Made by a program: the position numbers and the translations under genes | Shown here: positions 55,409 to 64,000 of the stretch, in pieces | Layout of the letters: each line of letters opens with the position of its first letter | Position numbering within the stretch: the first letter of the stretch is position 1 | Notes under the pieces: model-generated | Database searches by the model: none | Seen by the model: the letters and a program-made list of their open reading frames with translations, nothing else | What the model was told of the DNA's origin: nothing | Assembly (NCBI RefSeq): GCF_900005765.1 | Contig: NC_041680.1 | Coordinates: 310,001 to 374,000 of the forward strand | Reading direction: 5' to 3' | Length of the DNA stretch: 64,000 nucleotides | From: Plasmodium relictum | Lineage: Eukaryota > Apicomplexa > Aconoidasida > Haemosporida > Plasmodiidae

Positions 55409-58400
55409 TTAAATATTTTTATCGAAATTATTTTTACTGTAGTTATTTTTATTATAATTATTAGCTTTATCATATTCATAAGAATTATAATAATTCTCGT
55501 TTTTAGTATTGTTTGAGTGCATATTAGTTTGAGGATAAACATAGAATTTATCATTTGTAATAGAATTATTTGTATATGTTTCATTACTGAATAAAATATA
55601 ATCATTATTACTATTTGTTAAATCGTTTTTATTATTACTATTATGTGAATTACATACTATTTTATTATTATATGCATAATAATTATTCTTAAAAACTTTT
55701 CTATTATAATTATAATTATAATTATTATTATCTTTTTCATTGTCTTTATATATATCATTATTATTAATGTGACCATAATCTATATCATATTCTCTTTTTA
55801 TATTAGAGTTAACATTAATATCATTTTTTTTTGAAATATTATCATCTTTATTTTTTATAAAATTTTTAATATTGGCGTTAGAATAAAAGTCATTACTATA
55901 TATTTTGTTATTTTTTTTAATGCTTTTTTTGGAATCATTTTTATCTAAATTTATTTCATCATTCATTTTTTCATAAGCTAAATAATTTTTATTATTTTTC
56001 TGTATTTTTTGAAAATTTAATTGATTTTGCGTTATATTATTTATTTCTATATCATAATTCTTTCTTACATTTTCATTTTTTAATTCATTATTTTCTTCAC
56101 CTTGATGATTAATTTTGTATAAATGTTCAACCTCTTTGTTTAAAAAATTTTCTTCATTTCCTGCATTGGAAATAACTTTTTTTTTTTTGTTTTTTGAACT
56201 TTTATCGTTATTTGAAATATTCATAGAGTTGTCATTATCAAAATTCTTTTTTTTTTTTTTCCTTTCATCCTTATCATTTTTTAACTTATTTTTATCTTTT
56301 TTGTTAGTATATTCATCCAGATTTACTATTTCTTTTTTAAGAAAATAATCATTTGAATCCTTTTTTTTCTTTCTCTTAATTTCTTTTTCTTTTTCGTTTT
56401 TTGTAAACTTATTATTTCCTTCTTTTTTATTACCTTTATATTCCTCTTCATTTCTTTGATCTTTTTTTTTTAATTGGATTTGGTTTTTATTTTCTTTTTT
56501 TTCTTCATTTTCTATCGAATCATCTAGTAATTCATTTTTCTTTTTTTCCTTAATATCATTTGTTTCTTTTTCATTTTTTTCATTATATTTTTCCTTTTTC
56601 TCAGAATCACTTTTGAGAATTTCACTAGGATTAGACTTTACTAAAGCTAAACTAGCTTTATCCTTTTTTATTATGTTATCTTTTCTATTGTGTATTTTGT
56701 AAATATCATCATCTTTTTTTTCTATATCTTCATTATTATTTTTAAAGATTAATTCATTTTCTGAATTTGTACTGTATATAATGTTACCAGTTATATATTT
56801 TTTATTTATTTTTTGTTTCTGTATATTTGACGAAGAATTAAAATTTATATATTTTCTTTTTTCTTCGTAATTTTCATTATTATAATGAGGGATATTATAA
56901 TTATTTATACTGTTAAAATTATTATTTTTATAATACATTTGTTTGTAATGGTAATTATTGTAATAGTTTACATAATTATTTGGAAATAAATTTTTTCTTT
57001 TTTTTTTTTTACCGTTACTATTATTACAAATATTTGTAATTTTTCCATCATTTAAATAATAACTACTTCCATTATACCCATTTCTCTTGATATAATATAA
57101 GTATTTTTTGCTATTGTTGCTTTTATTGTTACTTGCTGAATTCATGTTAAAATAATTGCTATTAATATTTATATTTTTATGATTATTGATATCATTATAA
57201 TTAATCTTTGCGTTATCATTATTATAATTTCCATTACATGTTATTTGATTTATATTGAAATTAGAAGCATTAATAATACTGCCATTGACATCATTTATAT
57301 AATAATGTTTTGAGTTAGCATTTATAGTTGAGCATATATCATCACTGTTACAATAATTATTATAATAATTATTATTCCTCCAATTATATGTTTCATTATT
57401 GTTGTAAAGGGAGTAATTTGGCGTATACGTTTTATTCATATTAGTGTCGTTATAATGAATATTTGTATTCATATAATTCGAATTATCATGATCAAACATA
57501 TAAAAATCATTATTAGGATAGTTTCGATTCAAGTAAGGCATATTTTTGCACAAGTTTTTTTCGTTATAACTGTGAATTATATTTTTATCATAAACATTTC
57601 CATATTTTTTATACGTTAAATTATTATCATGATATAAATAATTTCGTGTTTCTAATTTCAAATTACCATTATTTGACACTTTATTTATATTATGTTTTAG
57701 ATCATTATTCTCCGTTCTACTATTCAATGATTTATTAGAATTATCTCTATATGCATAAAGCTTATCATTGTTATTAGTATATATGTATTTATTCTTATTT
57801 ATATCATTAATAATATGGTTATAGTTATTGCTGTTATTAACAATACTTGGGCATTTATTTACTTTCAATATATTTGAATTGTTTTTTATTTTAGAATGAG
57901 ACTTATCAAAATTAGTATTAGATCGCTTTTGTGAACAACATTTTATTTTTCTATTGAAAGCATTAATAGGAAATAATTTTTGCTTGAATATGCAAAGAAA
58001 AGTGTTCTCTGCTTTCATGTTATAATCAGCATTATACATAGAATCACTATCATGATAATTGTAACAGGCCATATTAATTTCATCAGTTTTATTTTTTAAT
58101 TTTGCATTTTTATTTAAATGGAAAGTATTATCTTTGCTCAATAAATTAATATCATAGTTTTCTAAAGAATTTATATTTTTTTCTAAATTTTTTTCCTTGT
58201 CATTTAGTATATGTTCATCCTCTTCATTATCACAGACTTCATTAATATGTGAGTTCTTTTTTAGTTTATTTTCACTAACTATATGTGTGTGAATATTTTG
58301 ACTACAATAATAGTTGTCTTTCTTATTAACATACAGAGATTTATTTGAGTTAACATAATAATCTAATGAATCTTTTTCATCGTTAATTAAAATTTTTTTT

Positions 58401-61400
58401 AATATTTTTCGAAAACCTTCCATATTTATTGTTTGTTCGAATTTCAGCATATGCGGCTTTATCATAGAGATTTCAAGATCCTTAAAATTATTTTTTTTAT
58501 AATGCATATTTTCTGATTTAGATCTATAATGATTATGAATCACTTTTTGACTTTTTTTTTTTTTTTTTTTTTCACTATGTGATATATAATCTTTTAATTC
58601 TTTATTGTCTATTACATTTTTATTTTTTTTATCTGGATTCATTTTTCCCTTTGAATTAATTTTAATTGGCTTCATATTTTTATTTTTTTTTTCATTACTT
58701 AGATTTGATTCATTTTTTAAGTTATCACTTGAACTTAAGCTTTTATTATAATTACCTACAGAATAGTCAGGTGCTAGCATAAGCGAATATTTATCACAGT
58801 TATAATTTTCTTTATAACTCCGAATTGTGCTATTTGAAGGAAATGTTACATTTTTGTTATTATTATCAACTCTTTCTACTAATTCACATTGAGTAACTTT
58901 TTTTTTCATGTCAGAAACTAGTTTATTTGTTGAACTAGACGAGATTGGAATTTGAGTGTCTGCATTATTAATATCATACATTTGGCATAAAAAAGTTTCA
59001 TTATTTTGATTATTTGTATTATCTTCATTGTAATTTGAATTAATGCTTATTTTTCTTTTATTTTTAAATGAATTAATTTTAAGATTTGTGATATCTTTCT
59101 CATTTTTTGTTTGATATTTAATATTCTTTTTGTTAGAATTAGAAGAATCATTATTCTTGCTACATATATTATTTTTATTTAGATTGAGATTACAAGAATC
59201 ATTAAAAAAATAATTATTTGCGTCATAATCTGAATTATTTCTTGTATAATTATCATTTAAATTGTTATTATTAAGATTATTGTCTTTAATAAAATTGTTT
59301 TCTACATTGTATATGTTGTTATAATTATTTGATATATTTTTTCTTATATTTACGTTTTCATTAAAATTTTTAAAATTCTCACAAAATTTTATGTTATCAT
59401 CATTTTTTGTTTCTTCACAATCTAAATTTTTATCATATTGTATATTGTCATAACTTTTCATATTACAATTTTTAATTTTATCATTATTTAATATAACTTC
59501 ACAATTTTCTACCTTATCATCATTCATTGTGTTAATATTACTTTTTATTTTTTCCTTACTTTTTATCTCATTTATATTACACTCCCTTCCTTGTTCCTTA
59601 TTTTCCTTTAAATTATCACCTGTGTTTCGTTTAATTTTGTAGTCCCTAAATATATGACTTCTTTTGAAGTCATCATTCATATTATTATGCCTAAAAAACT
59701 TTTTTTTTGAATATTTGTAATTTGAATTTTGTATACTATAATAATTATTAAACGCTCCCTTCTTACTGATATCATTTTTATTAAATGTGTTCAGTGAATA
59801 AGTTTCTTTTGTAATCTTATTTTCTCCATGATTTGTATGAAGAAAACTTTGATGATTACTCATAGAATTACAATTTATATTATTATGTTGATTTATGTTA
59901 TTACGCTTTTCATTTTTCATATTATTATAATTATTATTATTCTTAATAGTTTTGTGATTATTATTTTTATAGTAGTTAACTAATTTCTGATTATGCATAT
60001 CATTATTTTTATCACTACCTTTGTTTTCATCTAATTTTTTATCAAAATTTTCTTTTATGGCATCTCTATTCATGTTATCAATACCTTTTTCTATATTATT
60101 TGTACTTTTTTTGCATATTGGAGTTTGTTCATATTTTATGTTTATCTTATTATAATTTATGTTTAGTTCCATATTCTCGTTAATACTTTTATCATTATTA
60201 CTAAGATCGTATATGCTATGCTTATTTGTACTATTAAAGTCATTATTATTATTATTATACGAAGAATCATAATTATAATTAATATCATTACAATAACTAT
60301 TATAATTATTATTATTAATATCATTGTCATTACTATTAATAGTATCATTGTTGCTATTATTAATGTCCACATAGTTAATATTGGTATTATCTTCATCATT
60401 ATTAATATAGCTATTATTGTCATTATTACTAAAATTCGTGTTATTATTGTTATTCTTTTTAACATAACTGTTATTATTATTGTTTTCATTATTTATACTT
60501 TCATTATTCATTTTATTTATTTTTTTGTTGTAATTGATATTTTCACTTTTAATTAGATTATCATTAGAGTTTATATTAAAAGAATTACTATAATTATGAC
60601 AGTTATTAATAACATTGCTATTTTTGTAGTTGAAGCTATTATTTCCCTTAGCATTATTGTTGTTATTGTAGTTACAACAACTAAAGTTAAAATAACTAGA
60701 GTTTTTATTATTCAATGAATTGTTAAAATATTGTGAATTGTTTTTATAGTTATTGTAATTGCGAAAGTAGTTTTTTTTCCTATTTTTTGATAAAAAATCG
60801 TCTTGAATGCTATTTGAAATCGTATCATCTTTTATATAACTATCATTTGTGTTATTTTTTGATATTACTAATTCCATAGATAATCTTTTATTGTTTCTAC
60901 TAATTACTTTTTTATCATTTCTACTTGTGTTATTATTTGTTTTTATTTCATTGTTGTTACACTCCTTAACATTGTATAATTCATTTGCCACTACATTATT
61001 TTGACTTTTTTTTGATGATTCAGTAAGTTCTTTTGAAGTAAAATTCTTTTCAAGTGTATTAAATGCACTACAATTACTAGAACTATTATAGTTATTATTT
61101 TTTTTGCTGTATTTTATATAATCTCCATTATAGCATTTATTATTTTTGAAATTGTTAACTTTCCCTAAATACTCATAATTATTCTCATTACAATACATTT
61201 TATAATATTTATTATTCATATTTTGATTATTATACATTTTATTTTCATTATAATTCCCATTATTTGTAAAATTATATGAATAATTATTATAGTTTGAATT
61301 ATTTGTTAATTTCGTCTGATTTTCTCTTAATAAGGATTTATAATTATTATTAGTACTTTTGTGATTTTTTCCTTTATTTATTTTCATGCAATTTTCTGCA

Positions 61401-61507
61401 TTTTCAACATTACTTATACTATAAGATTCCTCCTTATTTTTAATATTCTTAATTTTTTTTGGTTTAACAGTATCCATAGTTTTTAATTTTATTTTAAAAA
61501 CATACAA
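55409..61507 (-). CDS. Very large Asn-rich conserved Plasmodium protein, function unknown
   Basis: A single uninterrupted frame of 2032 residues (start possibly at the second Met, MDTVKPKKIKNIKN, about residue 11). Asn makes up a large fraction, with Lys, Tyr, Ser and Asp. Segments such as NDSYINNDEDNTNINYV (about 370) and SNNDTINSNDNDINNNNYNS are near-pure Asn repeats. A Lys/Glu-rich charged block lies at about 1600-1800 (KKEKYNEKNEKETNDIKEKK). More ordered islands, which are candidates for function, are about 910-985 (MYDINNADTQIPISSSSTNK, KKKVTQCELVERVDNNNK and LMLAPDYSVGNYN), KSENMHYKKNNFKDLEISM then IKPHMLKFEQTINMEGFRKI (about 1020-1065), and FLCIFKQKLFPINAFNRKIK (about 1175). No membrane segment or named domain was seen. 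Antisense Ile- and Phe-rich frames are shadows of this composition. Confidence 0.88.
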   Translation of the reverse strand: MYVFKIKLKTMDTVKPKKIKNIKNKEESYSISNVENAENCMKINKGKNHKSTNNNYKSLLRENQTKLTNNSNYNNYSYNFTNNGNYNENKMYNNQNMNNKYYKMYCNENNYEYLGKVNNFKNNKCYNGDYIKYSKKNNNYNSSSNCSAFNTLEKNFTSKELTESSKKSQNNVVANELYNVKECNNNEIKTNNNTSRNDKKVISRNNKRLSMELVISKNNTNDSYIKDDTISNSIQDDFLSKNRKKNYFRNYNNYKNNSQYFNNSLNNKNSSYFNFSCCNYNNNNNAKGNNSFNYKNSNVINNCHNYSNSFNINSNDNLIKSENINYNKKINKMNNESINNENNNNNSYVKKNNNNNTNFSNNDNNSYINNDEDNTNINYVDINNSNNDTINSNDNDINNNNYNSYCNDINYNYDSSYNNNNNDFNSTNKHSIYDLSNNDKSINENMELNINYNKINIKYEQTPICKKSTNNIEKGIDNMNRDAIKENFDKKLDENKGSDKNNDMHNQKLVNYYKNNNHKTIKNNNNYNNMKNEKRNNINQHNNINCNSMSNHQSFLHTNHGENKITKETYSLNTFNKNDISKKGAFNNYYSIQNSNYKYSKKKFFRHNNMNDDFKRSHIFRDYKIKRNTGDNLKENKEQGRECNINEIKSKEKIKSNINTMNDDKVENCEVILNNDKIKNCNMKSYDNIQYDKNLDCEETKNDDNIKFCENFKNFNENVNIRKNISNNYNNIYNVENNFIKDNNLNNNNLNDNYTRNNSDYDANNYFFNDSCNLNLNKNNICSKNNDSSNSNKKNIKYQTKNEKDITNLKINSFKNKRKISINSNYNEDNTNNQNNETFLCQMYDINNADTQIPISSSSTNKLVSDMKKKVTQCELVERVDNNNKNVTFPSNSTIRSYKENYNCDKYSLMLAPDYSVGNYNKSLSSSDNLKNESNLSNEKKNKNMKPIKINSKGKMNPDKKNKNVIDNKELKDYISHSEKKKKKKSQKVIHNHYRSKSENMHYKKNNFKDLEISMIKPHMLKFEQTINMEGFRKILKKILINDEKDSLDYYVNSNKSLYVNKKDNYYCSQNIHTHIVSENKLKKNSHINEVCDNEEDEHILNDKEKNLEKNINSLENYDINLLSKDNTFHLNKNAKLKNKTDEINMACYNYHDSDSMYNADYNMKAENTFLCIFKQKLFPINAFNRKIKCCSQKRSNTNFDKSHSKIKNNSNILKVNKCPSIVNNSNNYNHIINDINKNKYIYTNNNDKLYAYRDNSNKSLNSRTENNDLKHNINKVSNNGNLKLETRNYLYHDNNLTYKKYGNVYDKNIIHSYNEKNLCKNMPYLNRNYPNNDFYMFDHDNSNYMNTNIHYNDTNMNKTYTPNYSLYNNNETYNWRNNNYYNNYCNSDDICSTINANSKHYYINDVNGSIINASNFNINQITCNGNYNNDNAKINYNDINNHKNININSNYFNMNSASNNKSNNSKKYLYYIKRNGYNGSSYYLNDGKITNICNNSNGKKKKRKNLFPNNYVNYYNNYHYKQMYYKNNNFNSINNYNIPHYNNENYEEKRKYINFNSSSNIQKQKINKKYITGNIIYSTNSENELIFKNNNEDIEKKDDDIYKIHNRKDNIIKKDKASLALVKSNPSEILKSDSEKKEKYNEKNEKETNDIKEKKKNELLDDSIENEEKKENKNQIQLKKKDQRNEEEYKGNKKEGNNKFTKNEKEKEIKRKKKKDSNDYFLKKEIVNLDEYTNKKDKNKLKNDKDERKKKKKNFDNDNSMNISNNDKSSKNKKKKVISNAGNEENFLNKEVEHLYKINHQGEENNELKNENVRKNYDIEINNITQNQLNFQKIQKNNKNYLAYEKMNDEINLDKNDSKKSIKKNNKIYSNDFYSNANIKNFIKNKDDNISKKNDINVNSNIKREYDIDYGHINNNDIYKDNEKDNNNYNYNYNRKVFKNNYYAYNNKIVCNSHNSNNKNDLTNSNNDYILFSNETYTNNSITNDKFYVYPQTNMHSNNTKNENYYNSYEYDKANNYNKNNYSKNNFDKNI

Positions 61508-61951
61508 AATATAAAAATAGAGTAGTTATATACAAATAAAACAAATTTACAACACATATTATCTTTGTAAATTTTTTTAATGTAAATATATAAGTTTTTA
61601 ATGTGGGTATGAAATATATGTAAATAATAATTTAAGTAGAATTTTTTTTTTTTATTAATGCTCGCAAAAATTTTTTAGTTTTATTTATAATGCAAATATG
61701 TGTATGTATTTATATATGTATTTATGCATAATTTCTTAGTTGAAAAGATAGTCTATCTAATTAGCAATTTAAACATTTAATTAATCTAAATAATAATTTT
61801 TTTTTATTTTTAATTATTTCTTTAAGATTTAAAGAAAAATATATTTTAAATTCAAATAAATTCTGCAAAAAAAAAAAAAAAAATTTATAAGTATATATTT
61901 ATAAATATTGATATATTTATATACATATATGAATATATGCATATAAATATG

Positions 61952-61956
<5 letters not shown>

Positions 61957-61996
<40 letters not shown>
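61957..61996. repeat. (AT)20 microsatellite
   Basis: An uninterrupted AT run of about 40 bases upstream of the large Asn-rich gene. Confidence 0.8.
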
Positions 61997-61998
<2 letters not shown>

Positions 61999-62125
61999 CA
62001 TTAAGTATATGTTAAAAAAAATAGTGATATAATAAATATATAAAAACGTAAAAATATATCACAAAATATATTTAGGAAACATGGATATATATAATGTATT
62101 ATATTTATTTGTATATATTTTTTTT

Positions 62126-62185
62126 TAGCATTTTCAATATGTGCCATTCTTTCTACAAATGTTCCTACTTTTCGTGGACATGCTA
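62126..62185. other. Orphan coding-like or structured segment bounded by a TAGCAT/ATGCTA inverted repeat
   Basis: A 60-base island less AT-rich than its flanks. The ends are inverted (TAGCAT at 62126-62131, ATGCTA at 62180-62185) and are bordered outside by poly-T and poly-A respectively. On the minus strand it is preceded by TTTTTTTGTAG and reads CPRKVGTFVERMAHIENAK with A/T at every third position except the Met codon. On the plus strand it follows TTTTTTTTAG and is also open (FSICAILSTNVPTFRGHATK). It could be an internal exon of an unresolved gene, a 5' UTR exon or a small structured RNA. I cannot decide. Confidence 0.35.
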
Positions 62186-63400
62186 CAAAAAAATTTAACA
62201 TATATATATTAAATATAATGATTAAATAACTTTGCAATTAATTTTTTATTAAATGCTCATTTTTATGTATTATTATACACATATATATGTGTACTAAAGT
62301 ATAAAAACGTATTTATATGCATAATTCAAGTATGGAAAATATATTTAGTACATCTAATTATAAAAATAAAAGATGTATTAATAAAAAAAATATATATATA
62401 TCAGAACATGCATAAACATACACATAGAAAAAAAAGCGGAAAATGAAATATTCTTGGCATACTCAAAAATAATGAAAAAAAAAAGTTGACAAAACGTTTT
62501 TTTTTATAAGGTTAAGGTAATTCATTATAGTTCAAATATAAATACGATAAAAAAAAAAAAAAAATAAAAAAATAAAGAAATAGATGAAAATTTTATTTAT
62601 CGAACAAATAATGTTTTGTAATTAAATTATTATTATTCTATTTTATCATTTTCTTTCTTTCATATTTTCATGTATTCCTCATTATTCTGTAATATTCAAT
62701 GCAACAATTAATTTATTAAATCCAAAAAAAATACATAATTTAAAAATCAAAAAAATATGATAACAATAAATATGATTATATAAAATTTAATTATATTTAT
62801 GAAAAAAAAAAAAAAATAAAAATAAAATAAAATAAAAGATATATAAATTTAAAGTAATGAATATGACAATTTTGCATAACTCGATTTTTCGATAACAAAA
62901 AATAACATAAAGAGCAATATGAAATTCAAGAATTATTCATATGCAAAAACACAAAATACTTGTATTAAGAGAAATAAATAATATTTATGTAAATGGACTA
63001 TAATAGATAAAGTAGTACAAACATTTGTAAATATTATATTTTTGGTAATTTTGTAAAATGTTGTTCAATGTCAAGTATCTTTGAGTAAAAACATAAAAAT
63101 TATGTTAATCTTTGAAGTCCAAAAATAAACCTGTATGAGATGCATAAAAAAAAAATTTTTAGAGAATCTCATATTTGCATTGAAATGAACATTTTATAGT
63201 TCATATAATTATGTAATATAAATGGTAGATTCAAATTTTCTTTAAGTAAAATTATACTTTTTATTTTTTTTTTCTATAGTAAATATACATGTTTTCTGAA
63301 TGTTCAGATTTTTTTCAGAATTTATTCATAAATCTAGCGATAAAATTAATGTTTTACACATATGTATATATTCATATTCATTTGCAAATACTCCTTAATA

Positions 63401-63425
63401 AAACTTTTCCAACTTGGAAAAATTT
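63401..63425. repeat. Inverted repeat, 12-bp arms with one mismatch, one-base loop
   Basis: TTTTCCAA at 63405-63412 and TTGGAAAA at 63414-63421 are perfect complements around one C. Pairing continues outward for three more bases after one mismatch. It is intergenic, and its function is unknown. Confidence 0.6.
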
Positions 63426-63516
63426 ATTTTTATCCACATGAAAAGCCAACATATTTTTGAGCTCTGTTTTAATTATTTAATTATTTTAATATCATTTCAT
63501 TTTTTATAGCATGCAA

Positions 63517-63524
<8 letters not shown>

Positions 63525-63555
<31 letters not shown>
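63525..63555. repeat. (TA)n microsatellite
   Basis: About 31 bases of uninterrupted TA in the right-hand gene-free region. Confidence 0.75.
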
Positions 63556-63558
<3 letters not shown>

Positions 63559-64000
63559 TCTTTTTTTTTTATATTAAAGGCTATTTTTTATTCCACATTT
63601 CCAAAAGTTATTTTAATTAGTTCTCCATTTTCCATATATCTAATATAAAAATATTAATCATTTTATTTCCTCATAGGTTTTATATTAATGTTTATTTGTA
63701 ATTTTTATTCTATTTATTTGAAATTATTTTGCTCAAAATTCAATTTTAAATCCTTAATTTATTAAAATAAAATTTTTATTAAAGCTTATAAAATCATTTT
63801 ATAAAAGTAAATATAAAAAGTATACAACTTCTATTTATTAATGTTATTTCTTATGCTTTTATATCCATGTAAATTCATAGATAAAAGGGGAAGGATAAAT
63901 AAATTGTAAATATTATCATATGTAAATTCTTTCATTTCATAAGATTAATAAGAATACATTTTTTATTTACAATTTATTTAGGTGCTTTTTCTATAATATG

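Larger units (their letters stand above)
61508..64000. other. Window-end region without a complete gene
   Basis: 2.5 kb that includes the upstream region of the large Asn-rich gene. It contains AT repeats (61957-61996 and 63525-63555), a compositionally distinct segment at 62126-62185 and a strong inverted repeat at 63401-63425. No complete gene and no tRNA is seen. A gene may begin beyond the right edge. Confidence 0.55.

Noticed and set aside
60163-60556. Ile/Met-rich frames on both strands inside the 2032-residue gene
   Set aside because: They are frame shadows of AAT/AAC Asn codon repeats.
1-64000. CRISPR arrays, insertion sequences, tRNA or rRNA genes
   Set aside because: No spaced direct repeats, transposase-like frames or tRNA-like GTTCGA arms were seen; the organism is eukaryotic.

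Overview
The window is nuclear DNA from a malaria parasite (genus Plasmodium). The DNA is extremely A+T-rich. Coding stretches use A/T-ending codons and encode Asn/Lys-rich low-complexity inserts. Genes carry many short GT-AG introns with poly-T tracts, and intergenic DNA is made of homopolymers and AT repeats. Anchor genes (NCR1, centrin, IspD, Rab5c, BMS1, SERCA/ATP6, V-ATPase C) occur in the order I remember for the ATP6-to-NCR1 segment of P. falciparum chromosome 1, read in reverse. The inserts differ from P. falciparum (the SERCA here is about 100 residues shorter), so this is another species. The base composition would suit an avian malaria parasite, but that is inference.

Layout. 1-2769: 3' part of the Patched/NPC1-like transporter NCR1, cut by the window edge. 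3312-3767 (-): small membrane-anchored protein with a ubiquitin-like look. 6056-7902 (+): two-exon secreted protein with two SUEL-lectin-like modules, a split EGF-like module and a GPI-signal-like tail; this is the most interesting gene. 8512-10353 (-): ten-exon CCR4/nocturnin-type nuclease. 10740-12056 (+): probable organellar helical-repeat protein. 12357-13676 (-): six-exon centrin. 14697-16676 (-): apicoplast IspD. 17628-19255 (-): nine-exon Rab5. 20855-24652 (-): BMS1. 25813-26640 (-): secreted charged protein. 27242-31033 (-): Asn-rich protein. 32482-33386 (-): four-exon TSR2. 36381-40041 (+): three-exon SERCA. 40867-41809 (+): EF-hand-like protein. 43192-44343 (+): V-ATPase subunit C. 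46078-48300 (+): BRCT-like protein. 49059-50465 (-): DEDDy 3'-5' exonuclease. 51395-53922 (+): two-exon protein of unknown function. 55409-61507 (-): 2032-residue Asn-rich protein. 61508-64000: no complete gene, but one compositionally odd segment.

There are no operons; genes are separate eukaryotic units. Themes are housekeeping: ion and lipid transport (NCR1, SERCA, V-ATPase), small-subunit ribosome assembly (BMS1, TSR2), endosomal traffic (Rab5), isoprenoid synthesis (IspD), microtubule-organising centre (centrin) and RNA/DNA nucleases. Exon boundaries were derived by hand from reading frame, GT-AG sites and family conservation. I saw no tRNA, rRNA, CRISPR array or mobile element.
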